This document shows, one piece after another, positions 30,454 to 39,051 of a stretch of 52,782 nucleotides of DNA. The notes under the pieces were generated by a model that saw nothing but the letters and a program-made list of their open reading frames with translations, did no database searches and was not told the DNA's origin. The stretch is from Streptomyces sp. NK08204 (GTDB lineage: Bacteria > Actinomycetota > Actinomycetes > Streptomycetales > Streptomycetaceae), in contig NZ_JAINVF010000037.1 of assembly GCF_020400585.1 (NCBI RefSeq), forward strand, positions 1 through 52,782, in the 5' to 3' direction. Position numbers and translations under genes: made by a program. How positions within the stretch are numbered: position 1 is the first letter of the stretch; every line of letters starts with the position of its first letter.

Positions 30454-30764
30454 TGGTGGCGCGTTCCGTCGTCAGCGTGCCCGGTGTGTACGCCTGGGTG
30501 TCCGTGACCGCGTGAACAGCGGGCGACCCCGTGGTGCTCGGTTCGGTGCGCCGCGCCGCACATGCTGTCGGGGTCGCCGTTCGTTGCCGCGCGCTCGGCT
30601 GCTGCCCGCTCGCGTTCCTTCCTGGTGACGCGCTCGTGCATCAACTCAATGAGCACGTCGGACCGCGAGCGCCCCTCCTCGATCGTGGCGTCGAACTCTT
30701 TCAGCAGCTGCGGTGGCGGCCGGAACGAGATCGGCGGGGTCTGGCCGGTGCGTGGCCGGGCCAT
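30411..30764 (-). CDS. ribbon-helix-helix regulator with His/Cys tail
   Basis: 117 residues. The N-terminus ISFRPPPQLLKEFDATIEEG then RSRSDVLIELMHERVTRKER is a ribbon-helix-helix fold (beta strand plus two helices). The C-terminus has Cys/His motifs (CGAAHRTEHHGVARC ... GHPGVHTGH) that may bind metal. Two perfect 16-bp direct repeats lie just upstream around a divergent consensus promoter, so it is probably an autoregulating repressor that also controls the gene at 30889. Confidence 0.74.
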   Translation of the reverse strand: MARPRTGQTPPISFRPPPQLLKEFDATIEEGRSRSDVLIELMHERVTRKERERAAAERAATNGDPDSMCGAAHRTEHHGVARCSRGHGHPGVHTGHADDGTRHQWPERPASSEETSA

Positions 30765-30780
30765 GGCTCCTCCTCGGGTG

Positions 30781-30863
30781 TCGTATTACAGAAACCAGCA
30801 TCCATCTGCGCAAGCCCGTTGACAAGCCTCCCGCTCCGGGTGCATTCTCGTATTACAGAAACC
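30781..30863. promoter_or_regulatory. consensus promoter between two 16-bp direct repeats
   Basis: TCGTATTACAGAAACC occurs exactly at 30781-30796 and 30848-30863. Between them is TTGACA (30819-30824), 18 nt before CATTCT (30843-30848), a near-consensus sigma-70-type promoter reading rightward to the ATG at 30889. The second repeat begins at the -10/start region and the first lies 17 bp upstream of the leftward regulator start. Local base composition is less GC-rich than its surroundings. Confidence 0.72.
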
Positions 30864-30888
30864 GCACCGCAGTAGGGGGACAGTCGAG

Positions 30889-31227
30889 ATGATCGCCGCC
30901 AACCGCACCCGCCGCGCCACCCTCAAGACCCGCCGCACCCAGCACCAGGCCGCCGCCCGCATCCGCCGCCAGGGCACCGCCACCCTCGCCACCCACTGCA
31001 TCGCCGCCGGCCTCCCCATCCGCGAAGCCCGCTCGGTCGCCGGCAGCCTCCGGAAGAACGCGGCCAAGGCCAACGTCACCGGCACCCCCAGCGTCAGCTA
31101 CACCCACGGCCGCGCCCGCCACTGCACCCGCTACACCCCGGCCGAGGTCGCCCGCATCGCCGTCATCTACCGCCCCCGCAAGCCCGCCTACCGCACCGCC
31201 GCTGCCAAGCTCGCGCTCGCGGCCTGA
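30889..31227 (+). CDS. highly basic protein, 112 residues
   Basis: ATG after GGGGGACA. Rich in Arg/Lys/Ala (ANRTRRATLKTRRTQHQAAA ... SVAGSLRKNAAKANVTG), few acids, one possible helical pair. The strong promoter upstream predicts high expression. Likely binds nucleic acid. Could be a nucleoid- or RNA-associated phage factor, but no family is recognised. Confidence 0.68.
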   Translation: MIAANRTRRATLKTRRTQHQAAARIRRQGTATLATHCIAAGLPIREARSVAGSLRKNAAKANVTGTPSVSYTHGRARHCTRYTPAEVARIAVIYRPRKPAYRTAAAKLALAA

Positions 31228-31239
31228 ACGGAGAACGAC

Positions 31240-31509
31240 ATGACCACCCGCATCCCCCGGAACGCCAAGAAGGTTTTCTACGCCAACGAGACCGTCACGC
31301 GCGAAGACGGTACGAAGTTCGCTGGCCGTGAGCAGCGTTCCACCACCTTCCGGGAGGCCCGGAAGTTCCTGGACGACCTCGGGGCCCCAGGCAACGTGAC
31401 GTGCTGGACGGCGGCGAGCAACCAGACCAGCGCATACGCAACCCGACACGCTGACGGTTCGTGGACGGCGTTGAACTGGTTCACGGGCACCTGGGAGCCC
31501 ATCGACTGA
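31240..31509 (+). CDS. hypothetical protein, 89 residues
   Basis: ATG after GGAGAAC. Alternating polar/hydrophobic pattern with Trp-rich end (SNQTSAYATRHADGSWTALN then WFTGTWEPID) suggests a small beta-rich fold. Same transcript as the basic protein. Unknown. Confidence 0.66.
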   Translation: MTTRIPRNAKKVFYANETVTREDGTKFAGREQRSTTFREARKFLDDLGAPGNVTCWTAASNQTSAYATRHADGSWTALNWFTGTWEPID

Positions 31510-31565
31510 GACCTCGCCGTTTGACCCCCGCCATACGCTCAACCCACCGCCGAAAGGAACCCGCC

Positions 31566-31991
31566 GTGATCAGCAAGTCGGGCCGCTACTGGTCCACCGG
31601 CATCACCGTCACCTACAGCCCGCTCGCCGAACGCATCCACGACGAGCCCTACGGCGGCTGGCACGCCAAACTCGACTACATGGACGACGGGTTCGCCGAC
31701 AACGACCCCGACGCCGGACAGGTCTCCACCGAGGGCACGCTCCAGACCCGCTATCCGGTGCGCAACGCCAAGATCCGCAGCGGCCTGTCCATCGCTCTGA
31801 ACACCCTGATCGCTGACGCCAAGCGGCTCGGCGTCGAGTTCATCGCGGCCGGACCCTACTCGGCGCCGTGGCTGTACTACCGGGGCGACGGCGAGGATGC
31901 CGAGTACCCGCCGCCGGACGGTTGGCGCGAAACCCTGGCCGCTGAAGCCCAGCGGATCGGGTTCCGGTCCTACGCCACGCCCGACGCCTGA
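31566..31991 (+). CDS. hypothetical protein, 141 residues
   Basis: GTG after GGAA at 31566. Aromatic, beta-rich (SGRYWSTGITVTYSPLAERI ... GWHAKLDYMDDGFADND), with a helix SIALNTLIADAKRLG and APWLYYRGDGEDAEYPPP. A mixed alpha/beta fold seen repeatedly in actinophage early regions. No function assigned. Confidence 0.67.
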   Translation: MISKSGRYWSTGITVTYSPLAERIHDEPYGGWHAKLDYMDDGFADNDPDAGQVSTEGTLQTRYPVRNAKIRSGLSIALNTLIADAKRLGVEFIAAGPYSAPWLYYRGDGEDAEYPPPDGWRETLAAEAQRIGFRSYATPDA

Positions 31992-32016
31992 CCGCCCGAC
32001 ACGACAGGACGAACCC

Positions 32017-32265
32017 ATGGACAAGCTCAACCCCGACGCCCTCGCAGAGTGCGGCTACGACCTCGACGACCGGCCCGAAGTGCAGCCCGTCACCGAAGCG
32101 ATGATCTACCGGCACGTCACCGACGCGAACGAGCTTCCCCCGTACAGCGCCCGACCGTTCGCCGCCTGGCTCTACGAGGCGTGGAACGACTTCAACGAGG
32201 ACGGGGACCAGACCAACGGCCAGGTCATCGAGGGCGCGCTCGCGGACTGGCGCGGCGGCGCCTGA
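32017..32265 (+). CDS. acidic hypothetical protein, 82 residues
   Basis: ATG after GGACGAACCC. Acidic, with aromatic residues (LAECGYDLDDRPEVQPVTEA ... ARPFAAWLYEAWNDFNEDG). Last gene before the strong terminator at 32279, so it closes the pre-late transcript. Confidence 0.65.
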   Translation: MDKLNPDALAECGYDLDDRPEVQPVTEAMIYRHVTDANELPPYSARPFAAWLYEAWNDFNEDGDQTNGQVIEGALADWRGGA

Positions 32266-32278
32266 CCCCTGCATGGCC

Positions 32279-32315
32279 GAAGCCCCACCGTGACGCCCGG
32301 ACACGGTGGGGCTTC
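32279..32315 (+). terminator. strong terminator before the late operon
   Basis: GAAGCCCCACCGTG (32279-32292) pairs perfectly over 14 bp with CACGGTGGGGCTTC (32302-32315) around 9 nt. The tail reads TCCCT. It separates accessory genes from the terminase operon. Confidence 0.88.
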
Positions 32316-32390
32316 TCCCTGCGCGCGCCCTCAGAGCCGCCACCCAGGTTGCACGCATCCGTACCATCAAAACACGCCAACCGTCATACG

Positions 32391-32396
32391 TATAAC
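32391..32396 (+). promoter_or_regulatory. possible late promoter -10
   Basis: TATAAC lies 20 bp upstream of the small terminase GTG in a short, AT-richer stretch (ACGCCAACCGTCATACG before it). No clear -35 is seen, so activation by a phage factor would be needed if this is the late promoter. Confidence 0.35.
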
Positions 32397-32415
32397 GACA
32401 AGAGGAGGGGACACC

Positions 32416-32946
32416 GTGGCCAACGGCAACCCCGCCCACAACCCCTACGGCCGCGACCACAAAGGCCAATACACCCGCACCATCGAACACGCCCAACGCG
32501 ACGCCCACGCAGCCGAACTCCGCGCCCAAGGCCATACCTACCAGCAGATCGCCGACGAACTCGGCATCGAAAAAAGCGGCGCCATCCGCGCCGTCCGCCG
32601 CGCCATCCGCGACGCCTGCGCCGGCCCCGGCAAACAACTCGTCGACCTCGAAGTGCAGCGCCTGGAAGCGATGTACGACCAGGTCCTCGACATCCTCGAA
32701 CGCGATCACCCCGTCGTCTCGCACGGTCGGATCGTCAAGGACGATGCCGGCATGCCGCTCGTGGACGACGAGATGAAGCTGAAGGCCATCGACCGGGCGC
32801 TTCGCACCCGGGAGAGCTTCCGCAAGCTGTTGGGTCTCGACGCGCCGTCCCGTGTCAGCGTCGAAGCTGAGCAGCTCGGCCGCGAGATCACCCGACTCCT
32901 CGACGCAGCTATGGACCCCGAGGACACCGGTGACGACGACACGTGA
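32416..32946 (+). CDS. terS: terminase small subunit
   Basis: 176 residues from a GTG after GAGGAGGGG. The N-terminal ~75 residues contain a DNA-binding HTH (AAELRAQGHTYQQIADELGI then EKSGAIRAVRRAI). It is followed by helical oligomerisation segments (QLVDLEVQRLEAMYDQVLDI and MKLKAIDRALRTRESFRKLL). It would recognise the packaging site on phage DNA and present it to TerL, whose gene overlaps the end. Start of the late operon. Confidence 0.83.
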   Translation: MANGNPAHNPYGRDHKGQYTRTIEHAQRDAHAAELRAQGHTYQQIADELGIEKSGAIRAVRRAIRDACAGPGKQLVDLEVQRLEAMYDQVLDILERDHPVVSHGRIVKDDAGMPLVDDEMKLKAIDRALRTRESFRKLLGLDAPSRVSVEAEQLGREITRLLDAAMDPEDTGDDDT

Positions 32947-34426
32947 CCACGTCGAGCAGCAGATTCAGCAGCTGGTGCGCGCTGGTGACACGAAGGCGCT
33001 GAAGCAGATCCGTGAGCAGTTGCAGACGAAGGTCGACCGCCGGAATCTGAAGCAGCGCACGCGTCTGTACCAGCACAACCCGACTGGCTGGGTTGAGGAG
33101 CGGCTCGGCCAGGTGGTGTGGTCGAAACAGCGCGAGATCATGCTGTCGGTGCGGGACCATCGGCGTACCGCCGTCCGGTCCTGCCACGGCGTCGGCAAAT
33201 CCCACACAGCGTCCCTCGTGGCGTCCTGGTGGCTCGACACCCACCCCCCGGGTGAGGCATTCGTCGTCACCAGCGCGCCCACCTTCGCGCAGGTCCGCGC
33301 GATCCTCTGGCGGTACATCCGCCGCGTCCACCGCCGCGGCAAACTCGCAGGCCGGGTCAACCAGACCGAGTGGCACATGGAAGACGAACTCGTCGCGTTC
33401 GGCCGGAAGCCCGCCGACCACGACGAGAGCGCGTTCCAGGGCATCCACGCCCGCTATGTTTTGGTGATCTTGGACGAGGCGTGCGGCATCCCTGAGCAGC
33501 TGTGGGTGGCCGCGGACGCGCTGACCACGAACACGGACTGCCGGATCCTCGCGATCGGCAACCCGGACAACCCCGCCTCCCACTTCCGGAAGGTGTGCGT
33601 CCCCGGCTCGGGCTGGCACGTCATCGGCATCAGCGCCTTCGAGTCCCCGAACCTCACCGGCGAAGAGGTCCCCGACGATGTCGCGCAGGCCCTCGTGAGC
33701 CGCGGCTGGGTGGAGGAGAAAGCCACCGAGTGGGGCGAGGACAACCCCCTCTACAAGTCCAAGGTGCTCGGCGAGTTCTCCGAGGACGCCCCGAACAAGG
33801 TCGTCCGCGCGAGCGACGTGGCAAAGTGCCGCATCGACCCCGAGAAGCGCGCCACGGCCGCAGACCTGGAACCGGTCGAACTCGGCGTGGACGTCGGCGG
33901 CGGCGGAGACGAGACCGTCATCCGCGAGCGCCGCGGCCGGCGCGCCGGCCGGGAGTGGCGGGCCCATACGGACCGGCCGGAGAAGATCGCGCCCATGGTT
34001 GTGGCGGCCATCAAGGAGTCCGGGGCCACCGCGGTGAAGGTCGACTCGATCGGTGTGGGCTTCGGCGTGATCGGCGAGCTGAGGAACGCGGCCGGCCGTG
34101 GCGAGCACTCGGCGCGGATCGTCGGCGTGAACGTGGGCGAGAAGTCCAGCGCCCCGGACAAGTTCAAGAACCTCCGCGCGGAGATCTGGTGGGAGTTGGC
34201 CCGCGGCCTGTCGGAGCGGCAGGGCTGGGACCTGTCGCAGATGGAGAACGCCGACACCACGGTGGCCCAACTCCTTGAGCCGCTGTGGGAGGTCGACGCG
34301 CAGGGCCGGATCTTCGTCGAGCCGAAGGACGAGATCCGCAAGCGGCTCGGCAGGAGCCCCGACAATGCAGACGCGCTTTTGTTGGCTTTCTACAGTGGCG
34401 CACGGACGAGGGTGAGGTGGCTGTGA
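32930..34426 (+). CDS. terL: terminase large subunit (packaging ATPase/nuclease)
   Basis: 498 residues from the GTG at 32930, 17 bp inside terS. The ATPase has Walker A CHGVGKS (85-91) and Walker B VLVILDEA (177-184). The nuclease domain has Asp321 (ELGVDVGGGGDET), Asp372 (VKVDSIGVG) and a final NADALLLAF motif, the RNase H-like triad. It drives DNA into the prohead and cuts the concatemer. All motifs are intact, which favours a functional prophage. Confidence 0.94.
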   Translation: MTTTRDHVEQQIQQLVRAGDTKALKQIREQLQTKVDRRNLKQRTRLYQHNPTGWVEERLGQVVWSKQREIMLSVRDHRRTAVRSCHGVGKSHTASLVASWWLDTHPPGEAFVVTSAPTFAQVRAILWRYIRRVHRRGKLAGRVNQTEWHMEDELVAFGRKPADHDESAFQGIHARYVLVILDEACGIPEQLWVAADALTTNTDCRILAIGNPDNPASHFRKVCVPGSGWHVIGISAFESPNLTGEEVPDDVAQALVSRGWVEEKATEWGEDNPLYKSKVLGEFSEDAPNKVVRASDVAKCRIDPEKRATAADLEPVELGVDVGGGGDETVIRERRGRRAGREWRAHTDRPEKIAPMVVAAIKESGATAVKVDSIGVGFGVIGELRNAAGRGEHSARIVGVNVGEKSSAPDKFKNLRAEIWWELARGLSERQGWDLSQMENADTTVAQLLEPLWEVDAQGRIFVEPKDEIRKRLGRSPDNADALLLAFYSGARTRVRWL

Positions 34427-34611
34427 CCAGCAGAAAGCCAGATTTCAGCAGGTGGGGGAAGGTGCTCCGCAAGATGGCGCCCGGATCGCTTGACACGGCT
34501 GGGATCATGTTGTTGTCGGGTTCCGCCATAATGTGGCATCCGGCCGTCGGCGTGGCCGTAGCAGGCATTGGGTGCTTCGTCCTGAACTGGCGGCTCTTCG
34601 GCGGCGAATAG
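34423..34611 (+). CDS. small membrane protein between TerL and portal
   Basis: 62 residues, GTG overlapping the terL stop. Basic N-terminus (TSRKPDFSRWGKVLRKM), then two hydrophobic stretches (LDTAGIMLLSGSAIMW and PAVGVAVAGIGCFVLNW). Such short membrane proteins are found here in some Streptomyces phages. Role unknown. Confidence 0.66.
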   Translation: MTSRKPDFSRWGKVLRKMAPGSLDTAGIMLLSGSAIMWHPAVGVAVAGIGCFVLNWRLFGGE

Positions 34612-34625
34612 GTGAGGGAGGGGCG

Positions 34626-36113
34626 TTGGCCAGAACCCTCCTCGGCGCGCTCCTCAACCGAGCCGCCACCGCCACCCAGACGCCCGTCCCATACGCCTCC
34701 CGCCACCAGAGCTACGGTCGCGGACTCTTCGGCTCCAACCGCGGCACCACCGCCCAACTGGGCGCCATGGGCTCCGTCGGCACCCTCTTCGCCATCGTCA
34801 ACCGCACCGCCAAAGCTGAAGCCGGCGTCGAGTGGGGGCTCTACCGCAAGGCCAAGTCGGGGAAGAAGGAAGACCGAGTACAGGTCACGTCGCATGCGGC
34901 GCTGGACCTGTGGAACCGGCCCAACCCCTTCTACACGCAGAGCGTGTTCGTGGAGACGGGCGCGCAGCACAAGCAGCTGACCGGCGAGCAGTGGTGGGTG
35001 ATCGCCCGCAACGAGCGCGTGAACCTGCCACTTGAGCTGTGGCCCGTCCGCCCGGACCGCATGACCCCCGTTCCGGACCCGGACACCTTCCTCGCCGGGT
35101 ACATGTACACGTCGCCGGATGGACAACAGGTCGCGCTCCGCAAGGAGGACGTGATCCTCATACGGACGCCGCACCCGACGGACCCGTACCGGGGTATCGG
35201 CCCGGTGCAGGCGCTCCTCACCGACCTCGACGCCGTCCGCTACTCCGCCGAGTGGAACCGGAACTTCTTCCTCAACTCGGCCGAGCCGGGCGGCATCATC
35301 GAGGTGCCCAACAGCCTCGGCGACGCCGAGTTCGACGAGCTGCGTGACCGGTGGAACGAGCAGCACAAGGGCGTTGCGAACGCGCACAGGGTGGCCATCC
35401 TCGAACACGGCAAGTGGGTCGACCGGAAGTACACGCAGACCGACATGCAGTTCGTCGAACTGCGCAACGTCTCCCGCGAACTTATCCACGAGGCATTCGG
35501 GTTCCCCCGCCACATGACCGGCGCCGTCGAGAACGTCAACCGTGCCAACGGAGACGCCGGCGAGAGAATGTTCGCCCGGTGGATCCTCGTCCCCGACCTC
35601 GAAGCCGTCCGCGACGCCCTCAATCACCAGCTGCTGCCCTTGTACGGGCCGACCGCGGAAGGGCTGGAGTTCGACTTCGTCAACCCGGTCCCCGAGGACA
35701 TCGACAAGGACGCTACACAGCTCACCTCCCGCGCGAACGCCGCGAATCTGCTCGTGCAGGCCGGGTTCGACCCCGCGGGCACGCTGTCGGCTGTCGGCCT
35801 GCCGGAGATCGCCTACTCGGGCCCCCCTGCCGCGCCGGTTCCGGCCAGCCCGGTGGCCTCGTGGGCCGACACCGTGGCGGGCCTGCTCGGTGAGGACATC
35901 GAGAACGCGCAGCGATGGGTGGCGGTCGCGCACCTTGACGACAACACCTGCCAGCCGTGCCGGGACAACGACGGCCAGACCTACAAGAACCGTGCCGCAG
36001 CTTACGCGGACTACCCGGGCGGCAAGGGCTACGTGCACTGCATTGGGGCGGAGTACGGCAACGAGTGCCGGTGCGTCGTCCGTAAGCGCCGGAAGTCGGA
36101 GGACGAGGAATGA
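34626..36113 (+). CDS. portal protein with MuF-like C-terminal segment
   Basis: 495 residues from a TTG preceded by GAGGGAGGGG, the best ribosome site available. HK97-family portal pattern: LGALLNRA ... GSVGTLFAIVNRTAKAEAGV, WWVIARNERVNLPLELWPVR, ILIRTPHPTDPYRGIGPVQA and RELIHEAFGFPRHMTG. The last ~60 residues (HLDDNTCQPCRDNDGQTYKN ... GNECRCVVRKRRK) match the end of Mu gpF-like minor head proteins. These usually come from a separate gene. It forms the dodecameric DNA gate of the head. Confidence 0.88.
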   Translation: MARTLLGALLNRAATATQTPVPYASRHQSYGRGLFGSNRGTTAQLGAMGSVGTLFAIVNRTAKAEAGVEWGLYRKAKSGKKEDRVQVTSHAALDLWNRPNPFYTQSVFVETGAQHKQLTGEQWWVIARNERVNLPLELWPVRPDRMTPVPDPDTFLAGYMYTSPDGQQVALRKEDVILIRTPHPTDPYRGIGPVQALLTDLDAVRYSAEWNRNFFLNSAEPGGIIEVPNSLGDAEFDELRDRWNEQHKGVANAHRVAILEHGKWVDRKYTQTDMQFVELRNVSRELIHEAFGFPRHMTGAVENVNRANGDAGERMFARWILVPDLEAVRDALNHQLLPLYGPTAEGLEFDFVNPVPEDIDKDATQLTSRANAANLLVQAGFDPAGTLSAVGLPEIAYSGPPAAPVPASPVASWADTVAGLLGEDIENAQRWVAVAHLDDNTCQPCRDNDGQTYKNRAAAYADYPGGKGYVHCIGAEYGNECRCVVRKRRKSEDEE

Positions 36114-37150
36114 TCACACTGCCCTCCAAGATCGCCTCTTTCGCCGCTGCACAGCGCGACAAGGCGGAGAAGTTGCGCGCGCAGCACGGCATCGAGGCGC
36201 AGCCCTGGTACCGCATCACCAACGCCGCGGACGACGAGGCCGAGGTGATGTTGTACGACGAGATCGGCGGATGGCTCGGCGCGACCGCCGACCAGTTCAT
36301 CGCCGATCTGAAGAACGTCACGGCGCCGCGGATGCGGGTCCGAGTCAACTCGCCTGGTGGCAGCGTGTTCGAAGGCATCGCCATCGCCAACGCATTGAGG
36401 TCTCACCCGGCGAACGTCACCGTGCAGGTCGACGGGATCGCCGCGTCCATCGCGTCCGTCATCGCGATGTCCGGGGACCGGGTTGAGATGGGCCCGAACA
36501 CGATGATGATGATCCACGACGCGTCCGGCCTGTGTGTGGGCAACGCCGCGGACATGGCAGAGATGAGCGACCTCCTCAACCTCATCAGCGACAACATCGC
36601 CGACGCCTACGCAGCCCGCGCAGGCGGCACCCGTGCTGAGTGGCGGGCCCGCATGAAGGCGGAGACCTGGTACCTCCCCGAGGACGCCGTCGAGGCAGGA
36701 CTGGCCGACGAGGCCACCACCACACCCAAGAGCGGCACCCCCGTCGCTGAGCCGGACGAAGACGAGCCGGACATGGCCCGCGCCTACGACCTCACCGCCT
36801 ACGGCTACCACGGCCCCCGCGCCTCAAAGGACGAGGAACTGGCGCTGGAATCCCACACGCTCAGCGAGGACATCCGCTCCCTCGTCGGCGAGGAGGTCGC
36901 GGCGCAACTCCGCGCGGCCGTTACCCCGACCGCCGGGGACACGACTCCGACCGAGTCCGCACCCGGCCCCGAGGCGCCCTCCGACGAGCCGGCCGAACCC
37001 CAGCCGGAGCCCGAGGCGCCGGCCGCCGAGCCCGTAGACGAGTGGGCGGCGCTCACCGCCCGCCTGATCCCGGACGACACCGATGACTGGTCGGCGCTCG
37101 TCTCCCATCTGATCGAGCCCGACACGTCGTCCAGCGCGGCGACGGCCTGA
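36110..37150 (+). CDS. ClpP-like prohead protease with scaffold-like tail
   Basis: 346 residues, ATG overlapping the portal stop. The S14 ClpP fold shows the oxyanion loop RVNSPGGSVFEGIAIANAL, nucleophile Ser113 (DGIAASIAS) and His136 (MMMIHDASG). The protease part ends near 215. The remaining ~130 residues are acidic, Pro/Glu-rich with helices (LTARLIPDDTDDWSALVSHL), and no separate scaffold gene exists. The tail may therefore serve as scaffold, to be degraded on maturation. It precedes the capsid gene by 11 bp. Confidence 0.9.
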   Translation: MITLPSKIASFAAAQRDKAEKLRAQHGIEAQPWYRITNAADDEAEVMLYDEIGGWLGATADQFIADLKNVTAPRMRVRVNSPGGSVFEGIAIANALRSHPANVTVQVDGIAASIASVIAMSGDRVEMGPNTMMMIHDASGLCVGNAADMAEMSDLLNLISDNIADAYAARAGGTRAEWRARMKAETWYLPEDAVEAGLADEATTTPKSGTPVAEPDEDEPDMARAYDLTAYGYHGPRASKDEELALESHTLSEDIRSLVGEEVAAQLRAAVTPTAGDTTPTESAPGPEAPSDEPAEPQPEPEAPAAEPVDEWAALTARLIPDDTDDWSALVSHLIEPDTSSSAATA

Positions 37151-37161
37151 AGGAGGCAACT

Positions 37162-38514
37162 GTGGCACCCACGATGACCATCCCGCGCAACGCCGACGAA
37201 CTGGCGGAGATGCTCGCGGACGGCGCGAAGCTGAAGGAGGTCATGGCCTCCCGTGAGTCCCTGACCGAGTTCATCACCGCCTACGGCGAGGCCCTCCAGG
37301 GCGAGGGCACCGACCTGAACCGCCTGGTGGCCGAGGAGACCCAGCGAGTGTTCGCGCAGATGATGCGCGAAAACGGCATGAACGGCGACAAGGACGCCAT
37401 CAAGCGCCTCAACCTGGACCCGCAGGCCAAGCGCGGCGGCATGCTCACCAGCCACAAGCAGGGCACCGCCTACAACCCCACCGCCCCGGGCGCGGCCGTC
37501 GACCAGCACTTCGAGAACTCCATCGACTACGTCCGCAACATCTGGCACAAGAACACGCGCGCGGACGCCGACAAGCTGGACGCGCTCCGCAACGCCGCGT
37601 CCTCGGTGTCCCCCTCCGACGGCGGGTTCCTCGTCCCGGAGACCCTGCGCAGCCAGCTGCTTCAGCTGGCCCTGGAACAGGCGGTTGTCCGGCCGCTCGC
37701 CACGGTCGTCCCGATGGATTCGGCGCGCGTCCCGTTCCCGATGATCGACACCACGACGAACGCGGGCTCCGTGTTCGGCGGCATGGTCGCCTACTGGGGT
37801 GAGGAAGGCGCCGCCCTCCAGGACTCCAACCCGAAGTTTGGCAGGGTCGTCCTCGACGCGAAGAAGCTGACGGGTCTGTCTGCGGTCCCGAACGAGCTGC
37901 TGCAGGACTCCATCACCTCGTTCTCCGCGCTCATCGAGACCCTGTGGCCGAAGGCCCTGGCCTTCGAGGAGGACAACAAGTTCCAGTCCGGATCCGGCAC
38001 CGGCGAGCCCCTCGGCTTCCGCGGCGCAGGCAACCCGGCCGCGGTCACCGTGTCCCGCCAGACCGCCAGCAAGATCCAGTACGTGGACGTCATCGGCATG
38101 TACGCCCGCATGCTCCCGTCGTCGCTGTCCAACGCGGTGTGGATGTGCGCCCCGGACGCACTGCCGCAGCTGCTGCAGCTGTCCCTCACCGTCGGCACCG
38201 GCGGCAACAGCGTGTTCGTCGTCAACGCCGCCGCCGGAATGCCCATGAGCATCTTCGGACGGCCGCTGATCATCACCGAGAGGGGCAGCCAGCTCGGCTC
38301 CCGCGGCGACCTCGCGTTCGTCGACCTCTCGTACTACCTCGTCGGTGACCGGCAGATCATGACCGCGGACTCGTCGACCGACTTCAACTTCGGCAGCGAC
38401 AAGACCACGTTCCGCATCATCCAGCGCGTCGACGGCCGTCCGTGGATCCAGTCGGCGATCACCCCGCAGAACGGTTCCAGCAGCACGCTGTCGCCGTTCG
38501 TCGAACTCCTCTAA
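37162..38514 (+). CDS. HK97-fold major capsid protein
   Basis: 450 residues from a GTG after AAGGAGG. The N-terminal ~115 residues are helical and charged (delta-domain-like; MASRESLTEFITAYGEALQG). The HK97 core has DGGFLVPETLRSQLLQLALE, ALAFEEDNKFQSGSGTGEPL then GFRG, MYARMLPSSLSNAVWMCAPD and FGRPLIITERGSQLGSRGDL. It forms the icosahedral shell. The delta domain would be removed by the ClpP-like protease if processing occurs as in HK97. Confidence 0.93.
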   Translation: MAPTMTIPRNADELAEMLADGAKLKEVMASRESLTEFITAYGEALQGEGTDLNRLVAEETQRVFAQMMRENGMNGDKDAIKRLNLDPQAKRGGMLTSHKQGTAYNPTAPGAAVDQHFENSIDYVRNIWHKNTRADADKLDALRNAASSVSPSDGGFLVPETLRSQLLQLALEQAVVRPLATVVPMDSARVPFPMIDTTTNAGSVFGGMVAYWGEEGAALQDSNPKFGRVVLDAKKLTGLSAVPNELLQDSITSFSALIETLWPKALAFEEDNKFQSGSGTGEPLGFRGAGNPAAVTVSRQTASKIQYVDVIGMYARMLPSSLSNAVWMCAPDALPQLLQLSLTVGTGGNSVFVVNAAAGMPMSIFGRPLIITERGSQLGSRGDLAFVDLSYYLVGDRQIMTADSSTDFNFGSDKTTFRIIQRVDGRPWIQSAITPQNGSSSTLSPFVELL

Positions 38515-38524
38515 CACCCCCGGT

Positions 38525-38552
38525 CGCCGCCGGCATTCACACCCCGGCGGCG
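38525..38552 (+). terminator. hairpin after the capsid gene
   Basis: CGCCGCCGG (38525-38533) pairs with CCGGCGGCG (38544-38552) around 10 nt, 10 bp after the capsid stop. It may partly terminate or stabilise the capsid mRNA, giving more capsid than downstream products. Confidence 0.6.
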
Positions 38553-38610
38553 GCCACTACCGGGCCGGCAGTGTCGCCCCGGACCCGCTCATCAGACGAA
38601 AGGACACGAG

Positions 38611-39051
38611 ATGTCTCAGAAGGGCCTCGGTCGTATCTGCAACACCACCCCGGCAGCGGACGGCGTGTGGATCGCCCTCAAGGGCGCGGCGGCCGGCGTG
38701 ACGTTCTCCTGCTACCTGGCCGGTGCGGTCGGGGACACGTACACGCTGCAGGAGGCGAAGGACTCCGCGGGCACCGGCGCGCAGAACCTCGCGATCATCT
38801 CCGAGTACTGGACGAACACGGGCAACGGGTCGGACGCGTGGACCCGGCGGACACAGACGGCGGCGGCCACTGTGGTGACGGCTGCGGCTGCCACGCAGAA
38901 CGCCATGGTGTGCGAGGTCGAGGGCACGTCGCTGTCGGACGGCTACAAGTACGTGAAGCTCACCTCGACCGGTGCGGGCACGGTCAACGCGCTCACCCGT
39001 GACCTGCTCGCGCAGCGCGCCCCGGCGAACCTTCCGGCGACGGGTGCCTGA
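38611..39051 (+). CDS. head structural (decoration-type) protein
   Basis: 146 residues, ATG after AAAGGACACGAG. Ala/Thr/Gly-rich beta protein (NTTPAADGVWIALKGAAAGV ... GTSLSDGYKYVKLTSTGAGT). It sits directly after the capsid gene, where actinophages carry head decoration or minor head proteins. No specific family motif. The role is from position and composition. Confidence 0.6.
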   Translation: MSQKGLGRICNTTPAADGVWIALKGAAAGVTFSCYLAGAVGDTYTLQEAKDSAGTGAQNLAIISEYWTNTGNGSDAWTRRTQTAAATVVTAAAATQNAMVCEVEGTSLSDGYKYVKLTSTGAGTVNALTRDLLAQRAPANLPATGA

